Assembly (NCBI GenBank): GCA_031553855.1
Contig: JAVBKW010000026.1
Location: 1-64,000 of the forward strand
Direction of reading: 5' to 3'
Source of the DNA: RACS-047 sp031553855
GTDB lineage: Bacteria > Bacillota > Clostridia > Christensenellales > Pumilibacteraceae
Length of the DNA: 64,000 bases
Shown here: positions 49,912 through 59,431 of the stretch, in pieces
How the letters are laid out: each line of letters starts with the position of its first letter
How positions within the stretch are numbered: position 1 is the stretch's first letter
Program-made: the position numbers and the translations under genes
Notes under the pieces: model-generated
Database searches by the model: none
Told to the model about the DNA's origin: nothing
The model's input: only the letters and a program-made list of their open reading frames with translations

Positions 49912-50923
49912 AAGCGATTTTTTTTACGATTTGCCGCCCGCTCTTATAGCGCAAACGCCCCTAGAGCCGCGCGACAGCTCAAGGCTCCTTGTTTATAACC
50001 GGTCGGACGGGAGTATAAACGATAAGATTTTTAAAGACGTTATTGATTATCTGGATGAGGGCGACGTGCTTGTTTTAAATAAAACAAAGGTGATCCCGGC
50101 GCGTATTTACGGTGTGAAGGACAGCGGCGCAAAGGTTGAGTTCCTGCTGCATAAAAGGCAGAACTATACCGATTGGGAAGCTTTGGCAAAGCCCGCGAAA
50201 AGAGCCAAATCAGGCGATATCTTCATTTTTTCCGACAGGCTTAAAGCGGAAGTTACAGGCGGCGCAGATGAGGGCGCGAGGTATTTAAGATTCATATTCG
50301 ACGGAGTTTTTGAGGATATTTTAAGCGCTGTAGGCGAAATGCCTCTTCCGCATTATATTCACGAAAAGCTTGCCGATAAGGCGCGTTATCAGACAGTCTA
50401 CGCTAAAGAGGACGGCTCCAGCGCGGCGCCGACCGCCGGGCTTCATTTTACGCCGCAGCTGTTAGAAAGGATAAAGCAAAAGGGCGTTGTAATAGCCGAG
50501 GTGCTGCTGCATGTGGGTTTGGGTACATTCAGGCCGGTCAAAACTGAAAATATTCTCGATCATAAAATGCACAGCGAGTATTTTAAGCTTACTAAAGAAT
50601 GCGCTGAAATTATAAATAATGCCAAGAAAAACGGCAAAAAAGTGGTCGCTGTGGGTACTACGTCTGTCAGAGTACTGGAAAGCGCGGAGTATTGCGGCGG
50701 CAAAATTTTGCCTAGCGAGGGAAACACGCAGATATTTATTTATCCGCCGTATAAATTCAAATGTGTAGACGCGCTTATTACGAATTTTCATTTGCCTGAA
50801 TCGACTCTTATAATGCTTGTCTCCGCGCTGCTGGGCAGAGAGAAAACTCTTGAGATTTATGATTATGCGGTCAGGCATAAATACCGGTTTTTCAGTTTTG
50901 GAGACGCTTGTTTATTTTTATGA
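49904..50923 (+). CDS. queA: S-adenosylmethionine:tRNA ribosyltransferase-isomerase
   Basis: A 339-residue QueA. FFYDLPPALIAQTPLEPRDSSRLL is the family start; VLNKTKVIPARI, GTTSVRVLES and NFHLPESTLIMLVSALLG follow. It moves a ribosyl unit from SAM to preQ1-modified tRNA, making epoxyqueuosine. The start is GTG 49904, overlapping ruvB by 8 nt. tgt follows, so two steps of queuosine synthesis are encoded together. Confidence 0.95.
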   Translation: MNKSDFFYDLPPALIAQTPLEPRDSSRLLVYNRSDGSINDKIFKDVIDYLDEGDVLVLNKTKVIPARIYGVKDSGAKVEFLLHKRQNYTDWEALAKPAKRAKSGDIFIFSDRLKAEVTGGADEGARYLRFIFDGVFEDILSAVGEMPLPHYIHEKLADKARYQTVYAKEDGSSAAPTAGLHFTPQLLERIKQKGVVIAEVLLHVGLGTFRPVKTENILDHKMHSEYFKLTKECAEIINNAKKNGKKVVAVGTTSVRVLESAEYCGGKILPSEGNTQIFIYPPYKFKCVDALITNFHLPESTLIMLVSALLGREKTLEIYDYAVRHKYRFFSFGDACLFL

Positions 50924-50978
50924 GCGGAAACTTGGAAAAGAATTTAGGCAACAAGCCGACAGCAAACAAAAGGTGACT

Positions 50979-52100
50979 ATGGATACACAATTTTCTTTTA
51001 AAACAACGCATTATTGCAGCGCGTCTGGCGCGCGCACGGGCGAATTGACTACGCCGCACGGAATTATACAAACCCCCGTTTTTATGCCGGTGGGAACTTG
51101 CGCTACTGTGAAAAGCTTAACTCCGCAGGATGTTGAGGAAACCGGAGCGCAGATACTGCTTTCAAACACATATCATTTATATATGCGCCCGGGGCACGAA
51201 ATAGTTAAAAAGGCGGGAGGACTGCATAAATTTATGGGCTGGAATAAGCCTATCCTCACCGACAGCGGCGGCTTTCAGGTTTTTTCGCTCTCGGACCTAA
51301 GAAAAATTACCGAGGACGGCGTCGCATTTTCCTCGCATATCGACGGCTCAAAGCATATGTTTACTCCCGAATATGCGATCGAAATTGAAAACGCGCTCGG
51401 CGCAGATATTATAATGGCGTTTGACGAATGCTCGGCATACGGAGCCGATCATAATTATGCCCACAGCGCGATGAAACGGACGCTGTCGTGGCTTGAAAGA
51501 TGCTATAACTATCATAAAAACGAAAAACAAATGCTTTTTCCGATAGTTCAGGGTAACGTATATAAGGACCTTAGGCTTTATTCGCTCAGCGCGTCAAAGG
51601 AATTTGCTAAATGCGGCATAGCTGTGGGGGGCTTAAGCGTAGGCGAACCGAAAGAACAGATGTATGAAATGCTTACTGTTATGCAGCCGCATTATCCCGA
51701 AAATATGCCGCGTTACCTTATGGGCGTGGGAAGCCCCGACTGCCTTGTCGAGGGGGTAAAACGCGGAATAGATATGTTCGACTGTGTTATCCCCACGCGT
51801 ATTGCCCGAAACGGCACCGCCTACACAACTCAAGGCAAGGTGGTAGTCCGAAACGGCATATACAAAGAGGATTTTACGCCGCTCGACCCGCTTTGCGATT
51901 GCTACTGCTGCCGCAACTTTACAAAAGCTTATCTGCGCCACCTTATTAATACCGACGAAATTTTGGGCGGGCGGCTGCTCTCATACCATAACATCTACTA
52001 TCTTACGCATCTTATGGGGCGCATCCGCGCGGCTATAAATGCAGACCGCTTTGAGGAATTTTATAAGAGCTTTATAACCTCGCCCGAATACAAACAGTAA
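50979..52100 (+). CDS. tgt: tRNA-guanine transglycosylase
   Basis: A 373-residue TIM-barrel enzyme. The catalytic Asp is in DSGGFQVFSL, substrate residues in FDECSAY, and GGLSVGEPKE and MGVGSPDCLVEGV follow. Zinc is bound by CDCYCC and the His in LLSYHN. It exchanges guanine 34 of GUN tRNAs for preQ1. ATG 50979 with AAAGGTGA upstream is chosen; the frame is open further left, overlapping queA, but the added residues are not conserved. Confidence 0.96.
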   Translation: MDTQFSFKTTHYCSASGARTGELTTPHGIIQTPVFMPVGTCATVKSLTPQDVEETGAQILLSNTYHLYMRPGHEIVKKAGGLHKFMGWNKPILTDSGGFQVFSLSDLRKITEDGVAFSSHIDGSKHMFTPEYAIEIENALGADIIMAFDECSAYGADHNYAHSAMKRTLSWLERCYNYHKNEKQMLFPIVQGNVYKDLRLYSLSASKEFAKCGIAVGGLSVGEPKEQMYEMLTVMQPHYPENMPRYLMGVGSPDCLVEGVKRGIDMFDCVIPTRIARNGTAYTTQGKVVVRNGIYKEDFTPLDPLCDCYCCRNFTKAYLRHLINTDEILGGRLLSYHNIYYLTHLMGRIRAAINADRFEEFYKSFITSPEYKQ

Positions 52101-52121
52101 GAAAAAACAGTATAAAATCGC

Positions 52122-52150
52122 TTGCAATGCTTGTATTTTTGTGGTATCAT
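52122..52150 (+). promoter_or_regulatory. rplS promoter
   Basis: -35 TTGCAA (52122-52127), 17-nt spacer, extended -10 TGGTATCAT (52142-52150). Confidence 0.7.
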
Positions 52151-52162
52151 TATAAGGTTGAC

Positions 52163-52212
52163 TCGTGTGTTCCGCTGCTAAGAGGTTATAAAACCGGTAT
52201 TGAACACATCAG
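52163..52212 (+). promoter_or_regulatory. rplS leader hairpin (L19-leader type)
   Basis: GTGTTC (52167-52172) pairs with GAACAC (52202-52207), enclosing CGCTGCTAAGAGG and an inner GGTT/AACC stem. It lies between the promoter and the rplS SD. The layout resembles the L19 leader of Bacillota, a proposed autoregulatory structure. The match was judged by eye only. Confidence 0.5.
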
Positions 52213-52233
52213 AATTACAGGAGGTATGTCAAA

Positions 52234-52581
52234 ATGAGCAATTTAATTGCGGCAATCGAAAAAGACTATATGAAGAAGGAAGTTCCGGTTTTCAGCGTAG
52301 GCGACGTAGTAAAGGTATTTGTAAAGGTCGTTGAAGGAAACCGCGAAAGATTACAGGCGTTCGAGGGCACCGTTATCGCAAAGAAAAACGGCGGCGTAAG
52401 AGAGACGTTTTTAGTGCGCAGAGTCAGTTTCGGCGTAGGAATTGAAAGATCGTTTCCGCTCCATTCGCCCAGGATCGACCATATCGACGTTGTAAGAAGC
52501 GGTAAGGTCAGGCGCGCTAAGCTTTATTACCTGCGCAACCTGTCGGGTAAAGCGGCAAAGCTTAAGGAAGATATGCGTTAA
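52234..52581 (+). CDS. rplS: 50S ribosomal protein L19
   Basis: A 115-residue protein with PVFSVGDVVKVFVKVVEGNRERLQAFEG, AKKNGGVRETFLVRR, FGVGIERSFPLHSPRI and VRRAKLYYLRNLSGKAAK, the full L19 pattern. L19 sits at the 30S-50S interface. SD AGGAGG (52217-52222) precedes ATG 52234. It has its own promoter, leader and terminator and stands apart from its usual partners rimM and trmD. Confidence 0.97.
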   Translation: MSNLIAAIEKDYMKKEVPVFSVGDVVKVFVKVVEGNRERLQAFEGTVIAKKNGGVRETFLVRRVSFGVGIERSFPLHSPRIDHIDVVRSGKVRRAKLYYLRNLSGKAAKLKEDMR

Positions 52582-52600
52582 TTTACTCTTAATTTTTCAT

Positions 52601-52640
52601 AAATCCGTATTTTGAAAGCTCAAAGTACGGATTTTTCTTT
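52601..52640 (+). terminator. rplS terminator
   Basis: AAATCCGTA (52601-52609) pairs with TACGGATTT (52626-52634), then TTCTTTT. The loop is 16 nt. Confidence 0.8.
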
Positions 52641-52794
52641 TGCGCGGCTAAACAGCGTATTCAATTGTATTCAATTTTGGAAAAAGATTGTATTAAATTA
52701 TTGCAATTGCTAAAAATATTTGGTATACTTTAACAAGTTATTTTAAGTGACTGTTAAACTATCCGGATTAATTATACTATAAGAGGTAAAGAAC

Positions 52795-54360
52795 TTGAAC
52801 GGGATCAATTTATTCGGCCTTGCCGGAGTAAGCAACACAACTACCGACGTTTTATTTATTACGCTGTTTTTAGCATTTAGTATTGTTTTCTTCTTTGCGG
52901 CGGTCGTATTGCTGTCTAAATTTATGTACAAGCCTAAAAGCGCAGAGACAGTAGAAGCCGAGGGCGCGAAAAAATTCAGTTTTACAGGTATTTTGATTGC
53001 GATAATCGCTTTGGGCGTTATTGTGCGCCTTATATTTGTTTTTGCCGTTAAGGGTTACAGAAACGAATATGACGAAATTACCGCTTTTACGGGCAATGCG
53101 CTTTCTAAAGGGTTTGCCGCAACTTTTGCCGGCGGAACTTTTTCCATATATCCTGTATCTGCGTATCTTTTAACGGCTTTTGCAGGCATTGCCAAAATAT
53201 TCAACGTCACAATTGAATCGAACCTGATGCCGCTTTTCGTTAAATTGCCTTTTATAATCTGCGATATCGTTACGGCGGTTATCCTTTATATAGCGGCAAA
53301 AAAATATATCAACGAATATGCCGGGCTTATAGTCGCCGGGTTATTCAGCTTTTTCCCTGTGTTTATTTTCGCGTCCGCCGTCTGGGGCAGCCTTTACAGC
53401 ATTTTGTGTATGCTGCTTGTGCTTTGCTTCTACTTTGTCGCCTCAAAAAAATACGCTGCAACGATCGCGGTTTATTCGCTCGCACTTTTATCGATGAAAG
53501 AAGCGCTGTACCTGTTTCCGGTCGTGGCCGTATTCATTATATATAACTATGTTAAATGCTGCATAGCTCTTAAAAAATCGGCCGTCAGGAAGTTTTCCGA
53601 AGTTATTGACAACGAGGTTTACCGCAGCGTTGTTTTGATACCCGTTTATATCGCTGTGTCAATAGCGGCAATGTATCTGATCGCGCTGCCTTTCACGATA
53701 AACGTCAATGCAAATTTCTTCCGCTTTATCTATAATATATACCTGTTGCCGCTCGCTCAGATGACTACGTTCGGACATAACGCTTTGGGCGTATTCAATC
53801 TCTTTGGCAGGAACGGTTCCGCGCTTGTCACAACCTTCCCCTCGGTGGTGTTTGCGGTGCTGTTCTCGGTCATCATAACGCTGCTTGTTCTTTTGATTTA
53901 TCTTAGCCGTAAAAACAGGGCGAACCTCTCGTTTTTAGCCGCTTTCATAATTCTTACGCTTTCGGTTTTCTATATGGATTTTTCCGAGCTGAGCCTTATA
54001 CCGGTGCTGGGAGTTTTACTGCTTTCGTTCATCCTTATCAAGGACAGGCGCATTTTGCAGGTATTCGGCGTTTTAGGCTTTGCCGTACTTTTCAACGCAA
54101 GTATGGTTATGGGGTATGCCGGATATCTTAATTCTTTGGCTGACTCTGACCTTACCGGTAGCGCACAGTACACAGGCTCCGTTATGCTTTCGTCCGGCGG
54201 CGGCCTTGCCGTTTCTATAATCTGCACTGTAATTGTTTTAGTGGCGTTTGCATACGCGGTGCTGATCCTTTTGGATTTGTCGATGAGCAATAAACGCACG
54301 CTCTTCAAACCCTTAGAAGAGCCTAAAGTGTTTAACAGTATAAAGAACTTTATTAAATAA
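52795..54360 (+). CDS. Polytopic membrane protein, GT-C-like
   Basis: A 521-residue protein with about 12 hydrophobic helices. After the second helix a loop contains RNEYDEITAFTGNALSKG and IYPVSAYLLTAFAGIA, which resembles the first extracytoplasmic loop of GT-C glycosyltransferases (acidic residue then YPP-like); the pattern is weaker than in known members. If right, it would move a sugar from a lipid carrier outside the cell. The start is TTG 52795 with AAGAGG (52781-52786) upstream. Single gene, closed by a terminator at 54377-54412. Confidence 0.6.
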   Translation: MNGINLFGLAGVSNTTTDVLFITLFLAFSIVFFFAAVVLLSKFMYKPKSAETVEAEGAKKFSFTGILIAIIALGVIVRLIFVFAVKGYRNEYDEITAFTGNALSKGFAATFAGGTFSIYPVSAYLLTAFAGIAKIFNVTIESNLMPLFVKLPFIICDIVTAVILYIAAKKYINEYAGLIVAGLFSFFPVFIFASAVWGSLYSILCMLLVLCFYFVASKKYAATIAVYSLALLSMKEALYLFPVVAVFIIYNYVKCCIALKKSAVRKFSEVIDNEVYRSVVLIPVYIAVSIAAMYLIALPFTINVNANFFRFIYNIYLLPLAQMTTFGHNALGVFNLFGRNGSALVTTFPSVVFAVLFSVIITLLVLLIYLSRKNRANLSFLAAFIILTLSVFYMDFSELSLIPVLGVLLLSFILIKDRRILQVFGVLGFAVLFNASMVMGYAGYLNSLADSDLTGSAQYTGSVMLSSGGGLAVSIICTVIVLVAFAYAVLILLDLSMSNKRTLFKPLEEPKVFNSIKNFIK

Positions 54361-54369
54361 GTTAGAAAA

Positions 54370-54412
54370 CTTTTTTGAGCGGACTTAGCATTATGAGTCC
54401 GCTCTTGTATTT
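54370..54412 (+). terminator. Terminator after the GT-C-like gene
   Basis: GAGCGGACT (54377-54385) pairs with AGTCCGCTC (54396-54404) around a 10-nt loop; TTGTATTTT follows. A TTCAGCGTTTTTTAAAAAC fragment of the 509-680 repeat family lies further on, near 54469-54487. Confidence 0.75.
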
Positions 54413-54513
54413 TGCCTTGATTAGTAAATTAACTTTCAAGATATTGCAATGTTCGAGTTAATTACTATTCAGCGTTTTTTAAAAACAAATATATGAATCG
54501 GTACGGAGGAAAA

Positions 54514-56043
54514 ATGCTTTCAAAGGTATTGAGCTTTGGTTTAAGCGGAATCAGCGGTTATGAGGTCTTTATAGAAACGGACATCAACAGCGGACTTCCC
54601 GGCATGGATATCGTAGGCTTGCCCGACGCTGCCGTCAAAGAATCGAAAGAGCGCGTGCGCAGCGCAATAAAAAACAGCGGCTTTATGTTCACGCCGAAAA
54701 AAATAACTATAAACCTTGCGCCAGCCGACACAAAAAAAGAGGGGTCGTTTTACGATCTCCCTATTGCCGCGGCAATACTTTCGGCAACCGAGCAGCTTGA
54801 CTATAAGCTGCTGGGCGAATATGCTTTTGTAGGCGAATTGTCGCTCAACGGCGAGCTTAGGCGCGTAAACGGAATATTGCCCGTCTTAATTTCGGCGCGC
54901 GAAAAGGGCTGCAAGAAAATCATTATCCCTTACGAGAATTTATCCGAAGCTGAATACGTGGACGGAATAGAGGTATACGCAGTCAAGGATTTGCGCCAGC
55001 TGCACAGTTTTTTAAGCGGGCTTGTTTCTATTGAACCGGTTAAACTGCGCAATGTTGCAAACGAGAGGAGCTTTAACAAATACGGCGAGGATTTTAAATT
55101 CGTAAAAGGACAGGCGTTTGCCAAAAGGGCGATGGAGATCGCGGCTGCGGGAGGGCATAATATACTGCTTATAGGTCCGCCCGGCGGCGGCAAGACTATG
55201 CTTGCCAAATGCTTGCCGTCGATTTTGCCGGATATGAGCGTTTGGGAAAGCCTTGAAACGACCAAAATCCATTCGGTGGCGGGAAAACTCAATAACGAGG
55301 GCATAGTCACCTCACGTCCGTTCCGCACTCCGCACCACACCTCAAGCCCCGTTTCTCTCACAGGCGGCGGCGCGAGCGCAAAGCCCGGAGAAATATCGCT
55401 TGCCCACAACGGCGTATTGTTTTTAGACGAAATACTCGAATACCCGCGTTCCGTTTTGGAAATCCTGCGCCAACCGTTGGAGGATAAAAAAATAACCGTT
55501 TCACGCGCCGCAAGGACAGTCGTGTATCCGGCGGATTTTATGCTTGTGGCCAGTATGAATCCTTGCCCGTGCGGCAATTTCGGCTCAAAAACTAAGGAAT
55601 GCACCTGCTCGCCCGCGCTTATTACCAAATATTTATCGAAGCTCTCCGGCCCTCTGCTTGACCGTATCGATTTACATATCGAGGTTGACGCCGTAACGTA
55701 CGATGAATTATCCGATTCAAAAACCGCCGAAACGAGCGAAAGCGTAAGGCAAAGGGTCAACGGGGCAAGGGGAGTGCAGCTCAAAAGATTTGAGGGCACG
55801 CATATAACGAATAATGCGGGAATGAATTCGCAGATGACGGGCGAATTTTGTTCGCTGGACGATAAGAGCGAGCTTATTATGAAAAAAGCCTTTGAAAAAC
55901 TCGGGTTGTCGGCCCGCGCTCATTCAAGAATACTAAAAGTCGCAAGGACTATTGCCGACTTATCCGGCAGCGCGGAAATTTGTTTTGAGCATTTGACAGA
56001 GGCGATAAGCTACCGTTCGCTGGACAGGAGCTACTGGAAATAA
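54514..56043 (+). CDS. comM: YifB/ComM family AAA+ ATPase (Mg chelatase-like)
   Basis: A 509-residue protein. The N-terminal domain is LSFGLSGISGYEVFIETDINSGLPGMDIVGLPDAAVKESKERV in character. Walker A is GPPGGGKTML, Walker B LFLDEILEY, with RQPLEDKKITVSRA, and a Cys-rich insert CPCGNF...CTCSP. The C-terminal domain has RAHSRILKVARTIADLSG. ComM relatives are helicases that help integrate DNA during transformation. ATG 54514 after GGAGG is chosen over the SD-less ATG 54493. It shares one base with the next start. Confidence 0.93.
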   Translation: MLSKVLSFGLSGISGYEVFIETDINSGLPGMDIVGLPDAAVKESKERVRSAIKNSGFMFTPKKITINLAPADTKKEGSFYDLPIAAAILSATEQLDYKLLGEYAFVGELSLNGELRRVNGILPVLISAREKGCKKIIIPYENLSEAEYVDGIEVYAVKDLRQLHSFLSGLVSIEPVKLRNVANERSFNKYGEDFKFVKGQAFAKRAMEIAAAGGHNILLIGPPGGGKTMLAKCLPSILPDMSVWESLETTKIHSVAGKLNNEGIVTSRPFRTPHHTSSPVSLTGGGASAKPGEISLAHNGVLFLDEILEYPRSVLEILRQPLEDKKITVSRAARTVVYPADFMLVASMNPCPCGNFGSKTKECTCSPALITKYLSKLSGPLLDRIDLHIEVDAVTYDELSDSKTAETSESVRQRVNGARGVQLKRFEGTHITNNAGMNSQMTGEFCSLDDKSELIMKKAFEKLGLSARAHSRILKVARTIADLSGSAEICFEHLTEAISYRSLDRSYWK

Positions 56044-57137
56044 TGGATTTGAATGAAGAATTGCTGTACTACTGGCTCGCGCTTTGTCCGTTTACGGCCT
56101 TAAAGAAAAACAAACTGCTGCAAGAGCTGTCTATATTTGAAATTTATGACCGAATGGGCGCGGATAAAGACGTTGAGGATTTTATCGGCGCGGAACTTGC
56201 CGCGAAAAGTAAACTTTTAAAAAATGCGTCGTTTTTAGAAAGGTCGCTGGAGGAAATGTATAAGCACGGGGTCAGATTTGTTTCTAAAGTAAACAAATAT
56301 TATCCTCAAAAGCTGCGCCAGAGCGAGGCCGTACCGCCTATCGTCCTTTTTTATAAGGGCGACGTATCATTATTAGGCACTCCCTCCGTAGCGGTGGTGG
56401 GAACGAGGCACCCGAGCGATTACGGCAGGCAGGCGGCCGAGAGCATAGCGGAAGCTTTGAGCGGCTATTGTGTGACGCTCGTTAGCGGAATGGCGACGGG
56501 TATCGACGCATACGCCCATGCCGCGGCGTTAAAAGCGGACGTTAAAACGGTTGCGGTGCTGGGGAGCGGGCTCAATAAACCCACGCCTCTTTCAAATATA
56601 AATCTGTTCCGCTCAATTTGTGAAAGCGGCCTTGTCGTGTCGGAGTATCCGATAAACGCAGAAGCGGGAAAGCATACTTTCCCGGAGCGCAACCGCATAA
56701 TTTCTGCGCTTAGCGAGGTAACCATAGTCGTTGAGGCGGCGGAAAAAAGCGGCGCGCTGATCACGGCCGACAGAGCGCTTGAGCAGGGGCGCGAGCTCCT
56801 TGCGGTGCCGGGCAGTATCTTTAGCGCAAAGTCTAAAGGGACTAACGCGCTTTTGAAAAACGGAGCGTCCCCGTTCACTTCAGTACAGGATATTTTGTCG
56901 ATTTTAAAAGTCCAATACACAAAAATCAGTCAAAAAAACTCATCTTTGACGCTGGACTTTTTTGAACAAACGATATATAATCTATTACAAAACGGCGAAA
57001 AGGACATAAATGAGCTATGCGATCAGAGCGGTTTTGCAATCAAAGATTTAATATTGATATTATTTTCGCTTGAATTTAAGGATGCGGTAATCGCATTGCC
57101 GAATAAAACTTATAAGGTAAGAGGTCTTAAGATTTGA
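56043..57137 (+). CDS. dprA: DNA processing protein DprA
   Basis: A 364-residue Rossmann-fold protein. AVVGTRHPSDYGRQAAE, LVSGMATGIDAYAHAAAL, AVLGSGLNKPTP, VVSEYPINAEAGKHTFPERNRIIS and EAAEKSGALITADRALEQGRE are the DprA core. The C-terminal winged helix (QTIYNLLQNGEKDINELCDQSG) is also present. It loads RecA onto incoming single-stranded DNA. Its ATG uses the last base of the comM stop; topA starts inside its last codon pair. Together with comM it suggests retained competence functions. Confidence 0.94.
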   Translation: MDLNEELLYYWLALCPFTALKKNKLLQELSIFEIYDRMGADKDVEDFIGAELAAKSKLLKNASFLERSLEEMYKHGVRFVSKVNKYYPQKLRQSEAVPPIVLFYKGDVSLLGTPSVAVVGTRHPSDYGRQAAESIAEALSGYCVTLVSGMATGIDAYAHAAALKADVKTVAVLGSGLNKPTPLSNINLFRSICESGLVVSEYPINAEAGKHTFPERNRIISALSEVTIVVEAAEKSGALITADRALEQGRELLAVPGSIFSAKSKGTNALLKNGASPFTSVQDILSILKVQYTKISQKNSSLTLDFFEQTIYNLLQNGEKDINELCDQSGFAIKDLILILFSLEFKDAVIALPNKTYKVRGLKI

Positions 57138-59425
57138 AGTTAGTTGTTATTGAAGGTATCGGAAAAAAGGAAACCATCGAAAAATATCTGGGCGGCGGCT
57201 ACAGGGTTTTTGCTACAAAAGGGCATATCCGCGACCTGCCGGTCAGCGGGCTTGGCGTAAACGTCAAGAATAGATTCGAGCCAAAATATACCGTTTTAGA
57301 CGATAAAAAAGAAATTGTGGAAAGCCTGAAAAAAGCTGCCGATAAAGCCGACGGCATACTGCTTGCAACCGACCCGGACCGTGAGGGCGAGGCGATATCG
57401 TGGCATGTAGCGAACATTTTAGGATTGTCTGCCGACGATAATATCAGGATAGAATTCAACGAAATCAGTAAAAAAGCCGTTCAGAACGCTTTGGCCCATC
57501 CGCGTAAGCTGGATCTTGACCTGATCGACGCACAGCAGGCGCGCAGGGTGCTTGACAGGCTCGTGGGCTACAAGGTTTCGCCGGTGCTTTGCAAAAAAAT
57601 TCAAAATAAGCTTTCCGCCGGGCGCGTCCAGTCCGTCACTCTGCGCCTGATAGTTGAGCGCGAACGGGAAATCAGGAGTTTTATTCCCGAAGAATATTGG
57701 CCGTTCTTCTCTATACTCAATAAGTCAGGCGACTCAACGCTTATAAAAGCCGCGCTTGCCTCTAAGGGCAAGAATAAAATCAAGCCCGGCTCAAAAGAAG
57801 AAGTCGACGAGATAGTAGCGGAGCTTAAAAATCAAAGATATTTTGTGGACAAGGTCAAAAAGTCGGTCACAAAATCGCACGCTCCCGCGCCGTTTATTAC
57901 AAGCTCTATGCAGCAGGACGCGCTCAACAAATTGGGAATGAATTTAAAGCAGACCTCTTCTGCCGCCCAAAGCCTTTACGAGGGCGTCGATATCGGGTCC
58001 GAGGGCAAGGTCGCGCTTATCACTTATATCCGTACCGACTCCACCCGCGTTTCGCCTGATGCGATAGCCGAGGCAAGAAAGTTTATATCAGAGAAGTTCG
58101 GCGCGGATTATGTTCCGGAAAAACCGAATTATTACGCAAGTAAAAAAAGCGCGCAGGACGCCCACGAGGCGATTCGCCCCATTTCACTCGAAAGAACGCC
58201 CGAGAGCCTTAAAGATGTTCTGAATAAATTCAACTACAAGCTCTACAAACTGATTTATGAGCGTTTTTTGGCAAGCCAGATGTCGGAGGCGCAGTATAAT
58301 TCCTTGAACGTCGATATAAAAGCAGGCGATTACGGTTTTAAGGTCAGCGGGAAAACGCCTCTTTTTGCCGGATTTACCGCCGTTTATAACACTTTTTCAG
58401 AGGAAAAAGAGAACGAGGAGAATGAAAACTCTTTAAAGCTGCCCTCATTAACGGAAGGCGAAGAGCTTTTATTCAATAAATACCAGTTTGAGCAGAAGTT
58501 CACAAAACCGCCCTCGCGTTATACCGAGGCAAGCTTAGTCAAAACTATGGAAGAAAAGGGTATCGGAAGGCCTGCTACTTACACGCCCACCGTTACGCTC
58601 CTTTTCACGCGCACATACACCGAACACGACGGTAAATACATCATTCCGACTAAGCTTGGCGAGGAAGTTACGGATATGCTCGTCAAATACTTTCCCGAAA
58701 TTATGAACATCGAATTTACAGCTAAAATGGAAGAGGATCTGGATAAAATTGAAGAGGGCGGAGTTGTGTGGCAGAACGTCGTTGCAAAATTCTACGACGG
58801 TTTTGAAGCCAAAATCGCGGACGCTTTAGGCGATAGCTTTTCTCTCAAAAGCCCCGACATCCAGACAGATATCGCTTGCCCCGAGTGCGGCGCGTATATG
58901 GTTATAAAAACGGGGCGGTTCGGCAAATTCTTCGCCTGCCCGAACTATCCAAAATGCAAGCATACTATACCTATGGACTCTACTACCGGAAAACCGGCCG
59001 TGCAGCCTGAAAAGATTAAAGCCGAGGTTAAAGAATCCGACGTCAAATGCGACAAATGCGGCAAAATGATGGTTATAAAGCAGGGCAAGTTCGGCGAGTT
59101 TTTAGCCTGCCCGGGATATCCCAAATGCAAAAATATTAAAAAAATAGATAACGGAAACGGCAAAGCCGCGGACGGTCAAAAAGAAAAAGCCGAGCCTAAA
59201 ATTACAGGCCCTTGCCCCGTATGCGGAAAGCCCACCAAAGAAATCAAAACCTTCCGCTCAACCTTCTACGGCTGCACAGGGTACCCCGAGTGTAATTTCA
59301 CTTCATCGTTGCCCGTTTTGGAAGGAAAATGCCCAAAATGCGGCGGATTTTTAGTGGAAAAGTCTTTAAAGGACGGCACAAAAGTTATACAGTGCGGTTC
59401 TAAAACCTGCGATTATAAAGCATAG
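57134..59425 (+). CDS. topA: DNA topoisomerase I
   Basis: A 763-residue type IA topoisomerase. Toprim begins KLVVIEGIGKKETIEKYLGG, with LATDPDREGEAISWHVA supplying the DxD motif. The catalytic Tyr is in ITYIRTDSTRVS. Four C-terminal zinc ribbons follow from about residue 580: CPEC...CPNYPKC, CDKC...CPGYPKC, CPVC...CTGYPEC and CPKC...CGSKTC. It relaxes negative supercoils. The Toprim start differs from the common VESPAKAKTI, though the Glu is kept. The start is TTG 57134, overlapping the dprA stop, with AGAGG 10 nt upstream. Confidence 0.96.
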   Translation: MKLVVIEGIGKKETIEKYLGGGYRVFATKGHIRDLPVSGLGVNVKNRFEPKYTVLDDKKEIVESLKKAADKADGILLATDPDREGEAISWHVANILGLSADDNIRIEFNEISKKAVQNALAHPRKLDLDLIDAQQARRVLDRLVGYKVSPVLCKKIQNKLSAGRVQSVTLRLIVEREREIRSFIPEEYWPFFSILNKSGDSTLIKAALASKGKNKIKPGSKEEVDEIVAELKNQRYFVDKVKKSVTKSHAPAPFITSSMQQDALNKLGMNLKQTSSAAQSLYEGVDIGSEGKVALITYIRTDSTRVSPDAIAEARKFISEKFGADYVPEKPNYYASKKSAQDAHEAIRPISLERTPESLKDVLNKFNYKLYKLIYERFLASQMSEAQYNSLNVDIKAGDYGFKVSGKTPLFAGFTAVYNTFSEEKENEENENSLKLPSLTEGEELLFNKYQFEQKFTKPPSRYTEASLVKTMEEKGIGRPATYTPTVTLLFTRTYTEHDGKYIIPTKLGEEVTDMLVKYFPEIMNIEFTAKMEEDLDKIEEGGVVWQNVVAKFYDGFEAKIADALGDSFSLKSPDIQTDIACPECGAYMVIKTGRFGKFFACPNYPKCKHTIPMDSTTGKPAVQPEKIKAEVKESDVKCDKCGKMMVIKQGKFGEFLACPGYPKCKNIKKIDNGNGKAADGQKEKAEPKITGPCPVCGKPTKEIKTFRSTFYGCTGYPECNFTSSLPVLEGKCPKCGGFLVEKSLKDGTKVIQCGSKTCDYKA

Positions 59426-59431
59426 ATCGTT

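Noticed and set aside
50817..50978. Upstream extension of tgt overlapping queA
   Set aside because: Extra residues do not resemble Tgt; ATG 50979 has an SD.
54930..55799. 289-codon open frame on the minus strand inside comM
   Set aside because: Same reason; the plus-strand frame holds all ComM motifs.
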